This document shows, in pieces, positions 47,211 through 57,202 of a DNA stretch of 64,000 nucleotides. The notes under the pieces were generated by a model. That model saw only the letters and a program-made list of their open reading frames with translations. It did not search any database and was not told the origin of the DNA. Source of the DNA: Mariannaea sp. PMI_226 (taxonomy: Eukaryota; Ascomycota; Sordariomycetes; Hypocreales; Nectriaceae); assembly GCA_024336345.1 (NCBI GenBank), contig JANFOG010000014.1:496001-560000 (forward strand). The letters run 5' to 3'. Each line of letters starts with the position of its first letter. Within the stretch, counting starts at the first letter, position 1. The translations under genes were made by a program, and so were the position numbers.

Positions 47211-47975
47211 TCACAAACCCATCAGCTTTCGAATCGCGTTGTTCTCAAGGATCCATGAGGGTCCCAGCCTCGACGCTCCAGGCAAGCCCTCTATTCTCGT
47301 GTCAGCAATTTTGCCCATGGCCAACTGCGTCAGGAAGTCGCCCAGCATCGGCGTCGGGGAATGCGCCGACTTGTACAGCGTCCTGATGGGCGGGCCCAGC
47401 AGCGCCATGGCTACCTTGTAGGCGGCGCCCGGGTCCGGAATGTAGGGCTGGATGCTCTCGTGGTGGGTTGCGTCCACGGCGGCAGGGCGCGGGGAGTCGA
47501 CGCGCAGCGTGGGCGTGGAGGCGTCCATCTCGGACAGCAGCGTCTCCGTCTCGCCTTTTACGCGGGCGAAGATGGGAGAGAAGCGAGTTGGGGCCTGCGT
47601 CGCGCCGCTGCCGGACACATAGACGAAGCGGAAGGGTTCGGCGGAAGAATCAGACAGCGTAGAGAAGGCCTTTGCGGCCTCGATGGCGTAGTCCTTTGTG
47701 ATCTTGACGTAGGTGTCCTTGTCGACCTTGCTCTGGCTGATGCCAAGGGCCCAGACGCAGGCTTTGGCGCCCTGAAGCTGCTTGAGGATTTCCGAGTCGT
47801 ATTTTTCAAAGTCCTTGTGCAGAATGACGTTGACGCGGGGATCCTTGGCGTCGTCGGCCATCTTGACGGGTCGACGGGAGAGGACGGAGATTTTGGTGAT
47901 GTCCTTGGTCTTGATCATGGCCTCGAGGGTGGCAGAGCCGACGAGGCCTGTTGCGCCGGTGAGGATGACGTGCAT
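47211..47975 (-). CDS. NAD(P)-binding Rossmann-fold protein, HTATIP2/NmrA-like
   Basis: A single exon encodes 254 residues. The nucleotide-binding motif GATGLVG is at residues 7-13, right after the first beta strand, and an arginine pair after the second strand (SVLSRRPVK) suggests NADP(H) preference. The strand VYVSGSGA at about residue 116 precedes the usual active-site region, with a lysine in FARVKGETE as in atypical short-chain dehydrogenases of the HTATIP2/TIP30 group. No signal peptide or membrane helix is present, so it should be cytosolic. Reaction and substrate are unknown; members of this group include redox sensors as well as enzymes. Confidence 0.82.
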   Translation of the reverse strand: MHVILTGATGLVGSATLEAMIKTKDITKISVLSRRPVKMADDAKDPRVNVILHKDFEKYDSEILKQLQGAKACVWALGISQSKVDKDTYVKITKDYAIEAAKAFSTLSDSSAEPFRFVYVSGSGATQAPTRFSPIFARVKGETETLLSEMDASTPTLRVDSPRPAAVDATHHESIQPYIPDPGAAYKVAMALLGPPIRTLYKSAHSPTPMLGDFLTQLAMGKIADTRIEGLPGASRLGPSWILENNAIRKLMGL

Positions 47976-49594
47976 GATGATTGAAGATGAGTGGGTGAGT
48001 AAGTGAATGAGATGCCTATGTGATGATTTCGTATATATGTTTTTTTTTCCAATGGGACAAGGTAAGCAGGAGAAGGGTGAACTATTGGTGAAGCCTTGAT
48101 ATATATAGATCTTTGTATGGGATCAATTGTTGGATTGAATGTTTCGCCAATGTATGTGCATCAAGCTGAAATGCCGATGACATGGCGGGTCAGCTCTTTT
48201 ATATGTACGTAGAATGATGTAGCAGACGACCCCCCTCAAGACCCAGCTAGATCCAATCCAATAAGATAGGACACATCATGTCATGCAGAATGAAATTCGC
48301 AATCCAATAACACCTTTTTTTTTGGGCTCCCCGGTAGATGGCTGATTGATGGATGGCTGATGGCTGACAGACGATAGCCCATGGCGGCATGGCGGCGTGG
48401 CTGGCGTCAGCCAAAGCAACCCTAAAAAACCAAAACCACCAGGCAATCGGGTGTTAGAAGCCCGGACTTTAATAAGAGCCGTTAAATCCATCTATCCATC
48501 AGATTTGCTCGGAAAAATAAGTGCAGCAAGTAAGTAGCCTAGTGTTTATATTATCATGGTCGGAATACGAGCCGTATCGATTGAGTAGTTCGGTACAGAG
48601 TATTCCTCCGCAACTCCGCAGCATACGTCAACTCAAACAGGAATTTTCTTTTCCACTCATGCAGGCCAAAAGTGCACTTATGGGGCTTACTCGCAAAAAT
48701 GACAACATTTATCAATGCACGCTTTTTTTTTTTGGGGTCTTATGATTTTCTCTCTCTCTAAAAAAAAAACGAAAAATACGAAATTGACAGCTATCCAATC
48801 GAAACGAAATGCAAAATCAGCTGAATGATATCATTGTGCAGCATAGGCATTGACTCCGTCAGACCGTGCTACCTTTGGCTACCCTAGACATGCTGACCAC
48901 CAAGTGACGGCCCATGTTGAGACACATACTCTGGGCAATCATAGCGGATATTATGGATGTTCCCTATTTATATAAGACACTTACGTATACAGCCAGCAGA
49001 AAAAAGAAGATGGTTGCAAAAAAAGAAAAACAAAAAATTACCTGATATTTTCCCATAAAAAAGAATCCCCCTCATTCGACTCTAGAGCATGCTACAATCA
49101 CTTACTCTCCCTCATTGCTAGTTAATATCCCTGTAGCAACAGTAGCACCACAATCACAAATACATGACCAAAACTATGGTGAGACCTTTCGTCTCAATTT
49201 TCACCCTTTCAATATAGGAAGCCCCTTTCATTTCCATCACGATTCCCTTATCATCCATAAGTGTTATCAATAAGAGTTTCTTCGATCCTAGCTAGTCTTC
49301 ATTTCTCATTCATCGTAACTAAATAATATGAGAGAGAGCAAGCAAGCAAGCAAGCAAGCAAAAAACCACCCCCAAGCGAATGTCCACTACCAGAGACCTA
49401 ATCTAAAGAAACAAAACTCTTCCCATAGGGATGGATATCTTGTAAAAGAAAAAAAAAATACGCTGCACAAAAAAAGGTCTCTCCGTCCTAGCAATATGCA
49501 CATAAGAAAACAGTCCATTTACACTTCCTCTCCTTCAACCTTGCCAAGTCAGCCATCCACCACCCATCCCTTTTCCTACACCCAAACCCCTTCA
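47976..49594. other. Intergenic stretch upstream of the oxidoreductase gene
   Basis: About 1.6 kb of AT-rich DNA with several A- and T-runs and an AGCA microsatellite. It should contain the oxidoreductase promoter and the 3' end of the GPI-protein gene. No gene is visible. Confidence 0.6.
49337..49360. repeat. AGCA/CAAG tetranucleotide microsatellite
   Basis: About six consecutive tetranucleotide units, directly after a short AG run. It is non-coding. Confidence 0.85.
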
Positions 49595-50591
49595 TTACAA
49601 AGCCACGACGAACGCAACTAACACACTGACGGCCGCGGCCACTGGCCCCGTACTCATTGACCCGAAACGACTCCTCGCAATATTGCGCTCAGCTTTGACT
49701 CGCACGTTCCGGGTGATGCTGTCTTTATCTCGAGAATAAGTCAATGCCGTAAAGTTGCATACATCCATGATGATTTCGATGTCTAGGTATTAAGGAATGA
49801 ATGGTTAGCTCTCTTCCTGCCTTTACGATCCCAGCCCCTTAGTTCCCAACCCCTTCCAAAAAGAGACCAAAAGAGAGAAGAGAGAAGAGAAAAGATGAAA
49901 AAGACAAAGAAATAAAGGCCTAGATGTGCTTACTGTTTTTAGGAAACCCTGCCTGCGCAACACAGCTTGCGCAGAGAGCCGTGACCTTGGCCACGTCGAA
50001 GCTCTTGTTGAGGCACACGCAGTTCTGTTCCGTCTTGTCCTGCATGGACACACGGCCCGGAGGTGGCTGGGCGCTGGTGTGAGAGATTTGACTGCTGGTC
50101 CATCTTGCCACGCTTCTCTCGGATTCATCTGACCAGGGGTTGACGGTCATGGCCGGGTTCGCAAACGTTGTGTGTGTTGATGGGATGATCGGTGCCGTTG
50201 GGAACGAAGGGGGGTTGCTGGAAGATGAGGACGAGGACGAGGAGGAAGGGAGGTCGACGGGGATATTGGCTATTGAAGAAGACGAAGTCGTTGGCTGTAG
50301 CTCATCATCTGTTGTCACCGCTTCCTGGAATGGGAAAGTCGTCGGCGCCGCAACGATGATGGAGAACTTCCTCTCTACAACCCCTTTAAACTGTCCGCGC
50401 CGACCCAGCACTTCCCGTTTCTTCGTGCTGCCACTGCTGCCGCTGCAGTCTGCCGTGAGCTCGACGACGGGGCCGCAGATTGCGACGCATTGTAGTGGGA
50501 TGTCGTTTGGCGGCAAGGCGTCTCCGGCCGCGAGTCCAGCGAGGCCCAAACCCAAGGCCAGGCTTATGAAGGCCTGTTTCATGAAGACCAT
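49595..50591 (-). CDS. GPI-anchored cysteine-rich protein with a split CFEM-like pattern
   Basis: Exon 1 is 49934-50591 and exon 2 is 49595-49782, joined through an AAC codon split 1+2, for 281 residues. The first ATG is used; one three codons later would serve equally. A signal peptide ends near residue 23. Eight cysteines follow at residues 35, 39, 49, 191, 193, 207, 210 and 228. Their spacings (3, 9, long, 1, 13, 2, 17) closely follow the CFEM pattern, except that about 140 mostly Ser/Thr/Pro-rich residues, including ten serines in a row, are inserted between the third and fourth. Exon 2 ends in a hydrophobic tail after small residues (SMSTGPVAAA), typical of a GPI-anchor signal. The protein should be at the plasma membrane or wall. 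CFEM proteins can bind heme or act in surface sensing; the role here is unknown. Confidence 0.78.
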
Positions 50592-52159
50592 GAATGAGAC
50601 AAGTAAAAAGGAGATATATATATTGCTAGTTTGGTGTTGTTTTATTATAGCCGATGTGATGGTAGAGGTTTCGTTGCAGAAGAAATAAAAAAAATGACCC
50701 TATTCTTGAGATCGTTCAGCGTCAAGCGAGGTTATCGTAGACTCGAGTTGGACCTCGATGGCTATGCGCTCAACCAGCGAAATCCAACTTTCGTCTGAAC
50801 CTTCTTAGTCGAAGCTAGAAGGCGGCAATCGAAGATCAGAGGGAATAATATAGATAATATGAATCAAAGGGAGATTTAAGTGAAAAAGAAAAAAAGAGAA
50901 AATAATAAAGTCTATAATATAAAACTAGTGCGACAACTCTGGTGCGAGAAAGCAAGCTTCTCTCTCACCAAGTTTACCAGCGCCTTGAGGAATTGCAAAA
51001 AGAAAAAAAGAAGAAAAAAAAGTACATGTACCAAGAGAACAATTGAAAGGAGAAGAAAGGAAGATCCCGTCATCTCCGGAGAACTGTTTCTAGGGACCAG
51101 ACTAAAGCCGTCATCCGAGCGAGCCAAGGCCGACATCTTCTGACGGATGAAACGCCTCAAGGGGCTGGCAAAGTCGTTTCCGAATATGCAGCTGTCACAT
51201 TTCTGCATCCTCTTCCCCCCCCCCCCCCCCCTGGTCAGATGGCCGATCTACCTTGGGCTGGGGGGAGGGGGAAACCATTGAAACCACCATCCCCTTCCCA
51301 CCATCTACCTACAACTCTTTTTTACTCCCCCTCCTCCACGAAAGAAATAAAAAGGCGCCTGGATCCTTCTCTTCGGCCTCACTCTCTCAACTTGGTTAAT
51401 CCCCCGAAAATCGTCAATGCCTAGGCTAGAGAACAGACCGCCAGAAGGAACGCGCCCACGTGGTTCGTGTCTGGAGAAGCGAGCTGTCAAGGTCGCAGAT
51501 TACAAGGCTGAGACGGTCCTGATTATCCTCTGAAACAGACATTGCCTCCCCCTTCACTGCAGGGTAAGGCCATGACGACAGTCCATCCATCACTTGTCGT
51601 TGACATGCCGCTTACGCCAGCCATTTGTTTATATGTCTCTTACAACTATATCAGCCAGGGAAAATATTGTGCAGGCAAATAAACTAGTCGCGGACTGCTA
51701 GGAATTACGCACCTTCCATATCACGCACACGGTACCTATTGTACCATGGATCATGTATCGTCCTTGCTCAACTTCATCTATGCATTGACCATCGTGATGC
51801 TTCGTAAACCAAAACTAACTTAAGAGTGGAGAGAATGAATTGGTTATTTTTGAACTTCAATTGATCTATTTTATATAGCCCACTTTACTCTTTGCTTCGG
51901 AGATCTAGCTCTATATCCAGAAGACCCCCCCCTTTCTCTTCCTTTGTTCACGTCTCACATCACTCTCATCTCATCCCTTCCCATCCCATCGACGCGCTTC
52001 CCAGCACGTCTCATCAGCAACATCTAATTTCTTCATTTCATGCCAATTAAAACATATATAATTCCTTGTCCAAGCAGTGACACATTTCATACACCCAAGA
52101 AGCTGAAAAAAAGCGGCGCCTCATAAAACTGCTTCCGTCCGCGCAAAATCTCAAAGCAC
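50592..52159. other. Intergenic stretch between the GPI-protein and UDP-glucose dehydrogenase genes
   Basis: About 1.6 kb. It includes a run of 17 C at 51215-51231. It should carry the GPI-protein promoter and the 3' end of the dehydrogenase gene. Open frames are short and unsupported. Confidence 0.6.
51215..51231. repeat. C homopolymer of 17 bases
   Basis: An uninterrupted run of 17 C on the plus strand. Sequencing length error is possible here. Confidence 0.85.
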
Positions 52160-54287
52160 TTAGAAGCGGTGCTGGCGACCAACACTCTCGACGCGCACGC
52201 CAAGCTTGATCATCTCGCGAGAGTCAATCACACCACGTCCATCAAAGACCCAGCGGGGCTTAGCCATGCTCTCCGAGATGCGCACCCAGTCGACGCGCTC
52301 CTTGGGCTTGTATTCCTCAGCACTACCCATGCCGGTGGCGAAGCCACTCTCCTTGCTCTCACGTTGCTGAATGCAGTCAGGGCAATCGTCCTCACAGCTA
52401 GGCTCAACGTTGAAGCGGTCAAGAGGATCGTTGGAGGTAGCGTCAGCGCGCTGGACAAGGTACTTGTGAAGAGCGAGGAGCTCGTTCTCAGTAGGCGTCG
52501 AAGCCTTGAAGGGACGGGGATCGGCCTTGGGGTTGGGCTTGCGGCTCTTGACAGCGCCGTCAACGGGCGCTGGGGCAGGCTTAGGAGGAGGCTGGTTGCG
52601 GAACTCGTCGAACTCGGTGGCAATGATGATGGCAGTGCTGCCGTCGCAGGCATCGTAGGCGTTGCCGTGAACAGTAATGTTGGCTCCCTCAGCCAGGGGT
52701 CCAAGCAGAGACTTGATCTCCTGCTTGATAACGTAGGGGTTGCAGCAGGGATCGAAAACGGAGATTTCCCGAGGTCGCTCCTCAATCAGAGTCTTGATCA
52801 TCTCGAGAGCAGGGGCCTCACGGGTATCGGAGGTGTTCTTCTTGAAGGCGAATCCGAGAATGGTAACCTTCTTTCCCACAAGGGTGTTGTTGAGGCACTT
52901 GATGACACGGTTGGAGAAGCGGTCACGGGCGTACTCGTTCATCTTGACAACCTGGCGCCAGTACTCGGCAACTTCGGGGAGACCCATAGTCTCAGCGAGG
53001 TAGACCAGGTTCAGAACATCCTTCTTGAAGCAGCTGCCACCGAAACCAATACCAGCCATCAAGAACTTGTTACCGATACGGGGATCGACACCAACAGCGC
53101 GGGCAACCTCGTCAACATCGGCACCGGTCTGCTCGCAGACAGCAGAGATGGAGTTGATGCTGGAAATACGCTGGGCCAACATGGAGTTGGCAACAAGCTT
53201 AGCAAGCTCAGAAGACCAGACGTTGGTGGTCAGAATGCGCTCGCGGGGAACCCAAGCAGCATAGACGTTGACGAGGGCCTCAGCGGCCTTCTTGCCAGCA
53301 GGGGTGGGGTTGGAACCGATCAGGATACGGTCAGGGTAAAGGAGATCGTTGACGGCGGTACCGGCAGCCAAGAACTCGGGGTTGGAGAGAATCTCGAAGT
53401 GGACACCAGGGCGATGCATAGCAAGCTAGAGAGAGGAGATAATGTGTCAGATAAGGTATATTGCGAAGATTGATGAGGCGTTCTTGAGAACTTCTAGCCA
53501 ACAGGTACAAATCACACAATCTCAGACGCTGGGGTAATACTTACAGTGTCAGCAACGAGCTGGGCAGTTCGGCAGGGAACAGTGCTCTTCTCGACAATAA
53601 TGGCGCCCTCACGGGCGTGCTGAGCGACGACACCAGTGACAGCCTCGAAAGCAGTCATATCAGTGGCGCTGCCGGCACCAACACCGCGGTACTTGGTGGG
53701 AGTGTTCACAGCGACCAGGACGATGTCGGCCTCGCCAATGTGCTTAGCGACGTCGGTGGAGAAGAAAAGGTTGGGCTGTCGAGTAGCGAGGGTGATCTCA
53801 CCCTCGTCAGAGGAGGTCTCGCTATCGGAGGTGGGCTCATTGGAGACGCTGGTAGGACGGGCGCCATCACGGGCAACACGGACGATGTCGTGGAGACCAG
53901 GCTCGTAGATGGGAGGGTGTCTCGAGTTCCATCGGCGAATACGAGTGACGTCTCGGTCGACAACGGTCACCTGGATGTGAGGGTTCTGGAAAGCGATGAC
54001 AGCAGCAGTCGGACCACCTAAAAAAAACAATAGTCAGCAAAAGCTTGTTGTCAATTGGGTCCTACACCGCCTTGATTGCAGTGCCATTGGGTTGAGGAAA
54101 AAACTTCTGGAAAGAGGCATTCCCCTCATTCGCAGATCTGAGGGCCTGTATGGAGGGGTAAAGGAATTTGAGAAGCTTCTAACTTACCGACATAACCAGC
54201 ACCAACGCAGCAGATCTTCTCGACCTTGATGTCCTCCTTGAAGCCATTGGAAGGCTCAACGGAGCCGTTGGAAATGAGAGCTGACAT
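52160..54287 (-). CDS. UDP-glucose 6-dehydrogenase
   Basis: Exons 54188-54287, 53545-54017 and 52160-53425 join in phase into 612 residues. The enzyme oxidises UDP-glucose to UDP-glucuronate with two NAD+, in the cytosol. The Rossmann motif CCVGAGYVGG spans the first splice junction. The catalytic cysteine is about residue 323 in GFGGSCFKKD. The central and C-terminal UDP-binding domains are complete (KVTILGFAFKKNTSDTREAP). It is longer than the about 470 residues of animal and plant enzymes because of an acidic Ser-rich insert in the first domain (SNEPTSDSETSSDEGE) and a longer C-terminal domain with a Pro-rich linker and a CEDDCPDC cysteine group. The ATG at 54285-54287 is the first in frame. 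In fungi UDP-glucuronate can feed UDP-xylose, glycolipids or glucuronate-containing polysaccharides. Confidence 0.94.
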
Positions 54288-56842
54288 GTTGAGGGGATGT
54301 GTTACAAAAGACAAAGCAGGCGGCGCAAACCAAAGTCTCAGTCAAGTCAACACGCGTGAAAGCACAACGACGATGTTTGTTGAGCGAGAGACGTGAGGAG
54401 CAAAGCGAGGGGCTGAGAGGAAGAAATACAGGAAAAGGAGGGAGAGTGAGAGTTGTGCAAGGGCGAGAGATTATGAGAGTCCCAAGACGAGGCGAGGCTT
54501 AACAAGACGGGATAAGGAAAGTAAAGTGTACCCGTAGGTGTACGCCTAGGGAAAGGGTAGCTCAGCGCAGATGCGAACGTTGCACCAGCACAAGACGAGA
54601 AAAAAAAGGGGGGGCTAGTGGAGGGGGGGCAGGACGGGAAGTGGAAAGTGTTCCAATCAAATACAGGCTCGCACTGTGCTTGTTGAATGAAGCCAGTCAG
54701 CGGACGCGTGGCTTTTGATCATACGAAGCAGGCACGAAGTGCTAATTAATAATTGCAGCACCAAAAAGTAGAGAAAAGGAAGGAGTGTGGTAGGTACATT
54801 AATAAGGCCTGCCGGCCAACCCAATTACTGCTCGAAAATATACGTTTCTTCTTATTTTGTCTTATCTACTAGGTAGGTACATTTATCTGGGCGTTGGCTT
54901 TCCCCATTGAGGGCTCATTGTCGGTCGTTGAAGAGAAGATATGTCAGGGTGCTGGTAATGATGCTGTGCTGTGATGGGGAGCTTGAATAACGGGGCTCTA
55001 ACTCAGATGTATAACTCTGCCAGGACCCTGGAGAGATAGACTTATTGAGAGAAACATACGTATTGAGCGTACTTGATTTACGCGGTTGGCACGGTTCAAA
55101 GCATGGAAGTTGCCTTATTGGGTTCTCCTCCTTGCCGTACCTGGCTTTGGCCCAGCTCAGAGCTCACCCAAAACTGGGCCTTTGTACTGTGCTGTACGGA
55201 GTAGTGTGGGAACTTCTCTTCCCAAGACGGCAGCTTCACAATTTGGTGTCTGGTACCTGCACTACGTATGGTATTAGTGGTGCGGGTACTTTTTATCCTG
55301 TCCTTTCTCTTCCTTTTTCTCCTCTGCTGTCTCCCTACTGTAGAATTCCAGCATTCCAACCGTTTCCATGTCCATCAAATAGCTAGCGCAATACGTAATT
55401 GTACATCCATTCTTGGTCTCACCTGTACAGTGTGATCGATGATTTCTTTCTGAAAACGGAAATCTTTCTTTTACTTCCCGCCTGCATTTTCTACAAACGA
55501 TGGGCGTATTCCACAGTGCTTACCATGATAGCGAAGGAAGGTACTCCCAACACCTACCTCCAGATAGCCCCCACTATCCTACCAAGTTCTTGGTGCGTAC
55601 CGCGTACAGTGCCGGTGTACGTGCATTTCTATCGCTGACAGCCCGGTTTTGAGCTCAAAAAAAGGGGCAGGGGTCCCCAGAAGCCCAGGACCCAGGGGGC
55701 CCCTCCAGAGTGGCGGCGACCATCCCGACTCGCAACGTAAGGAGGGGCTCTGTGGCCAACCGCGAACGGTTCCTGCGGCTCCTGGGCGACGATATCTCCC
55801 TAGTGCCTGCTTGCATATCCTAGTGCCAATCTGACTGAATAGATTTGCCGCTGTAAATTACCTCTGTAATTACGGACCAGGCTTTAATCAACAAACCAGC
55901 TGGTGATTTTTTTTTTGGTCCGCTGAAGACTTCAGCGCCCGCCATCTTTGCGGGATGAGAGTACTAATACGTAGCTACAGACGACGGTCCCACGCTATAG
56001 ATGAGACAGAGCAGCCAATATGACGCTTCCAGAAGCTAATCACAATAGCCAGGGGGCGACGTGCAAATGCCCCCCTGGGCTGAACATCAAGAATCGGAAT
56101 AGCCTCGATAGAATGATAGTGACCGGCCTGGGGCTCTCCCGTCAGCTAACATTTGGCCAGTACTGCAGCCTTGTGGCCTGCATATCGATGGCGTTTCATT
56201 GCGCTGATGACTTGGGGACAGACCCAACCATGATTGAAGAGTGAAAGGTCAAGTTAGGTCAGGGGAAGGGCTCACTGTGTTTGTTGAGTCGGAACGGTTG
56301 CCAAAGTTGGAAGAAACGTAATCCCCGTACCGTGTACGGGCACTGTATCCCACCTTTTCCCCATCCACAATCTTCAATTCAGGGAATCACCCCTTTGTGC
56401 TTAAAAAGGCGAAGGTACCACAGTACATAGTACCTACGGGAGACGCCAGATTTCCACCGCTTCAAATATACGCCTAGTGATGTCCACCAGCCAGTCTCAG
56501 TTTCCATCAGGAAAAAGCTGTCGGTTGTTTGCAAATAGTTAATAGTAGCGCCTTCCATAATAATTTCATACATGGCCAGTCGCCCCAGATTGCAACCTTA
56601 ATTGTCAAGTGCGAAAAGGAAGGGCGGCTCTTCAGCATACCTGTCAGATACTGTATTTTTGTAGGTACAGGATACATAGTGGATCGTTGCCAAAGGTCAC
56701 GTTGTAATCTCTGGTGTGTGGCCCTGGGCGACATTGCAAGCTTTCGGTCATCTTATGGCCATTTATTGAGGCGGTAAGCCTTTGTGGCGGGCTTGTATGG
56801 CTGCGCAGACATATGGTTCCTAAAAATACCGACATATAGTGA
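54288..56842. other. Gene-poor stretch upstream of the UDP-glucose dehydrogenase gene
   Basis: The first 300 bases are purine-rich on the plus strand, i.e. pyrimidine-rich in the direction of the dehydrogenase, and are probably its leader and promoter. Further right there are several GTAC-rich words and short open frames without features. Confidence 0.55.
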
Positions 56843-57202
56843 CTACTTACGTAGCAAGACGACAATATCGGGGAGAGCCGAGTCCGTCTTCGAAGCAACC
56901 TCCTGGAAACTCAAATGACACACCTGGGTGCCAACGATCTCGGATGACATGATGATAGTACATATGCATACTGTATTTGGCCAAGAATGAGGGTTCCCCT
57001 CTACCGCTCCAATTGTAATTTCTGATTGATTACGGGAATATACCTCTCGGTTCCATGCCGAGAAGTCGACATTATCCATCTTGCAGGGGGTGTCAATGCG
57101 TATAGCAATATGCGCGGTTAATCCTAGTAAAGAGACAAGGGCAATAAAGAAAAAAGATCCTGTGGTAACGCTTGCCAAGACACCAAGATCACTTTGGTAC
57201 AT
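56843..57202 (-). CDS. Possible small membrane or secreted protein, model uncertain
   Basis: From the ATG at 57200-57202 a frame of about 119 codons runs to 56843. Residues about 12-33 are strongly hydrophobic (GSFFFIALVSLLGLTAHIAI) and could be a signal anchor or signal peptide. The rest holds four cysteines (TPCK, VCIC, QVCH). A GTAAGT donor at the end of the frame suggests a further exon in the direction of 56644, where another open frame with cysteines continues. In the part below about 57030 a second frame on the same strand also looks protein-like, so either a frameshift or a wrong model is possible. I recognise no family and consider it about as likely a relic as a gene. Confidence 0.3.
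   Translation of the reverse strand: MYQSDLGVLASVTTGSFFFIALVSLLGLTAHIAIRIDTPCKMDNVDFSAWNREVYSRNQSEITIGAVEGNPHSWPNTVCICTIIMSSEIVGTQVCHLSFQEVASKTDSALPDIVVLLRK

Noticed and set aside
52169..53473. Plus-strand open frame of 434 codons opposite the UDP-glucose dehydrogenase
   Set aside because: It is exactly antisense to a conserved gene with GC-rich third positions, which leaves the opposite strand free of stops. Its translation has no family resemblance.
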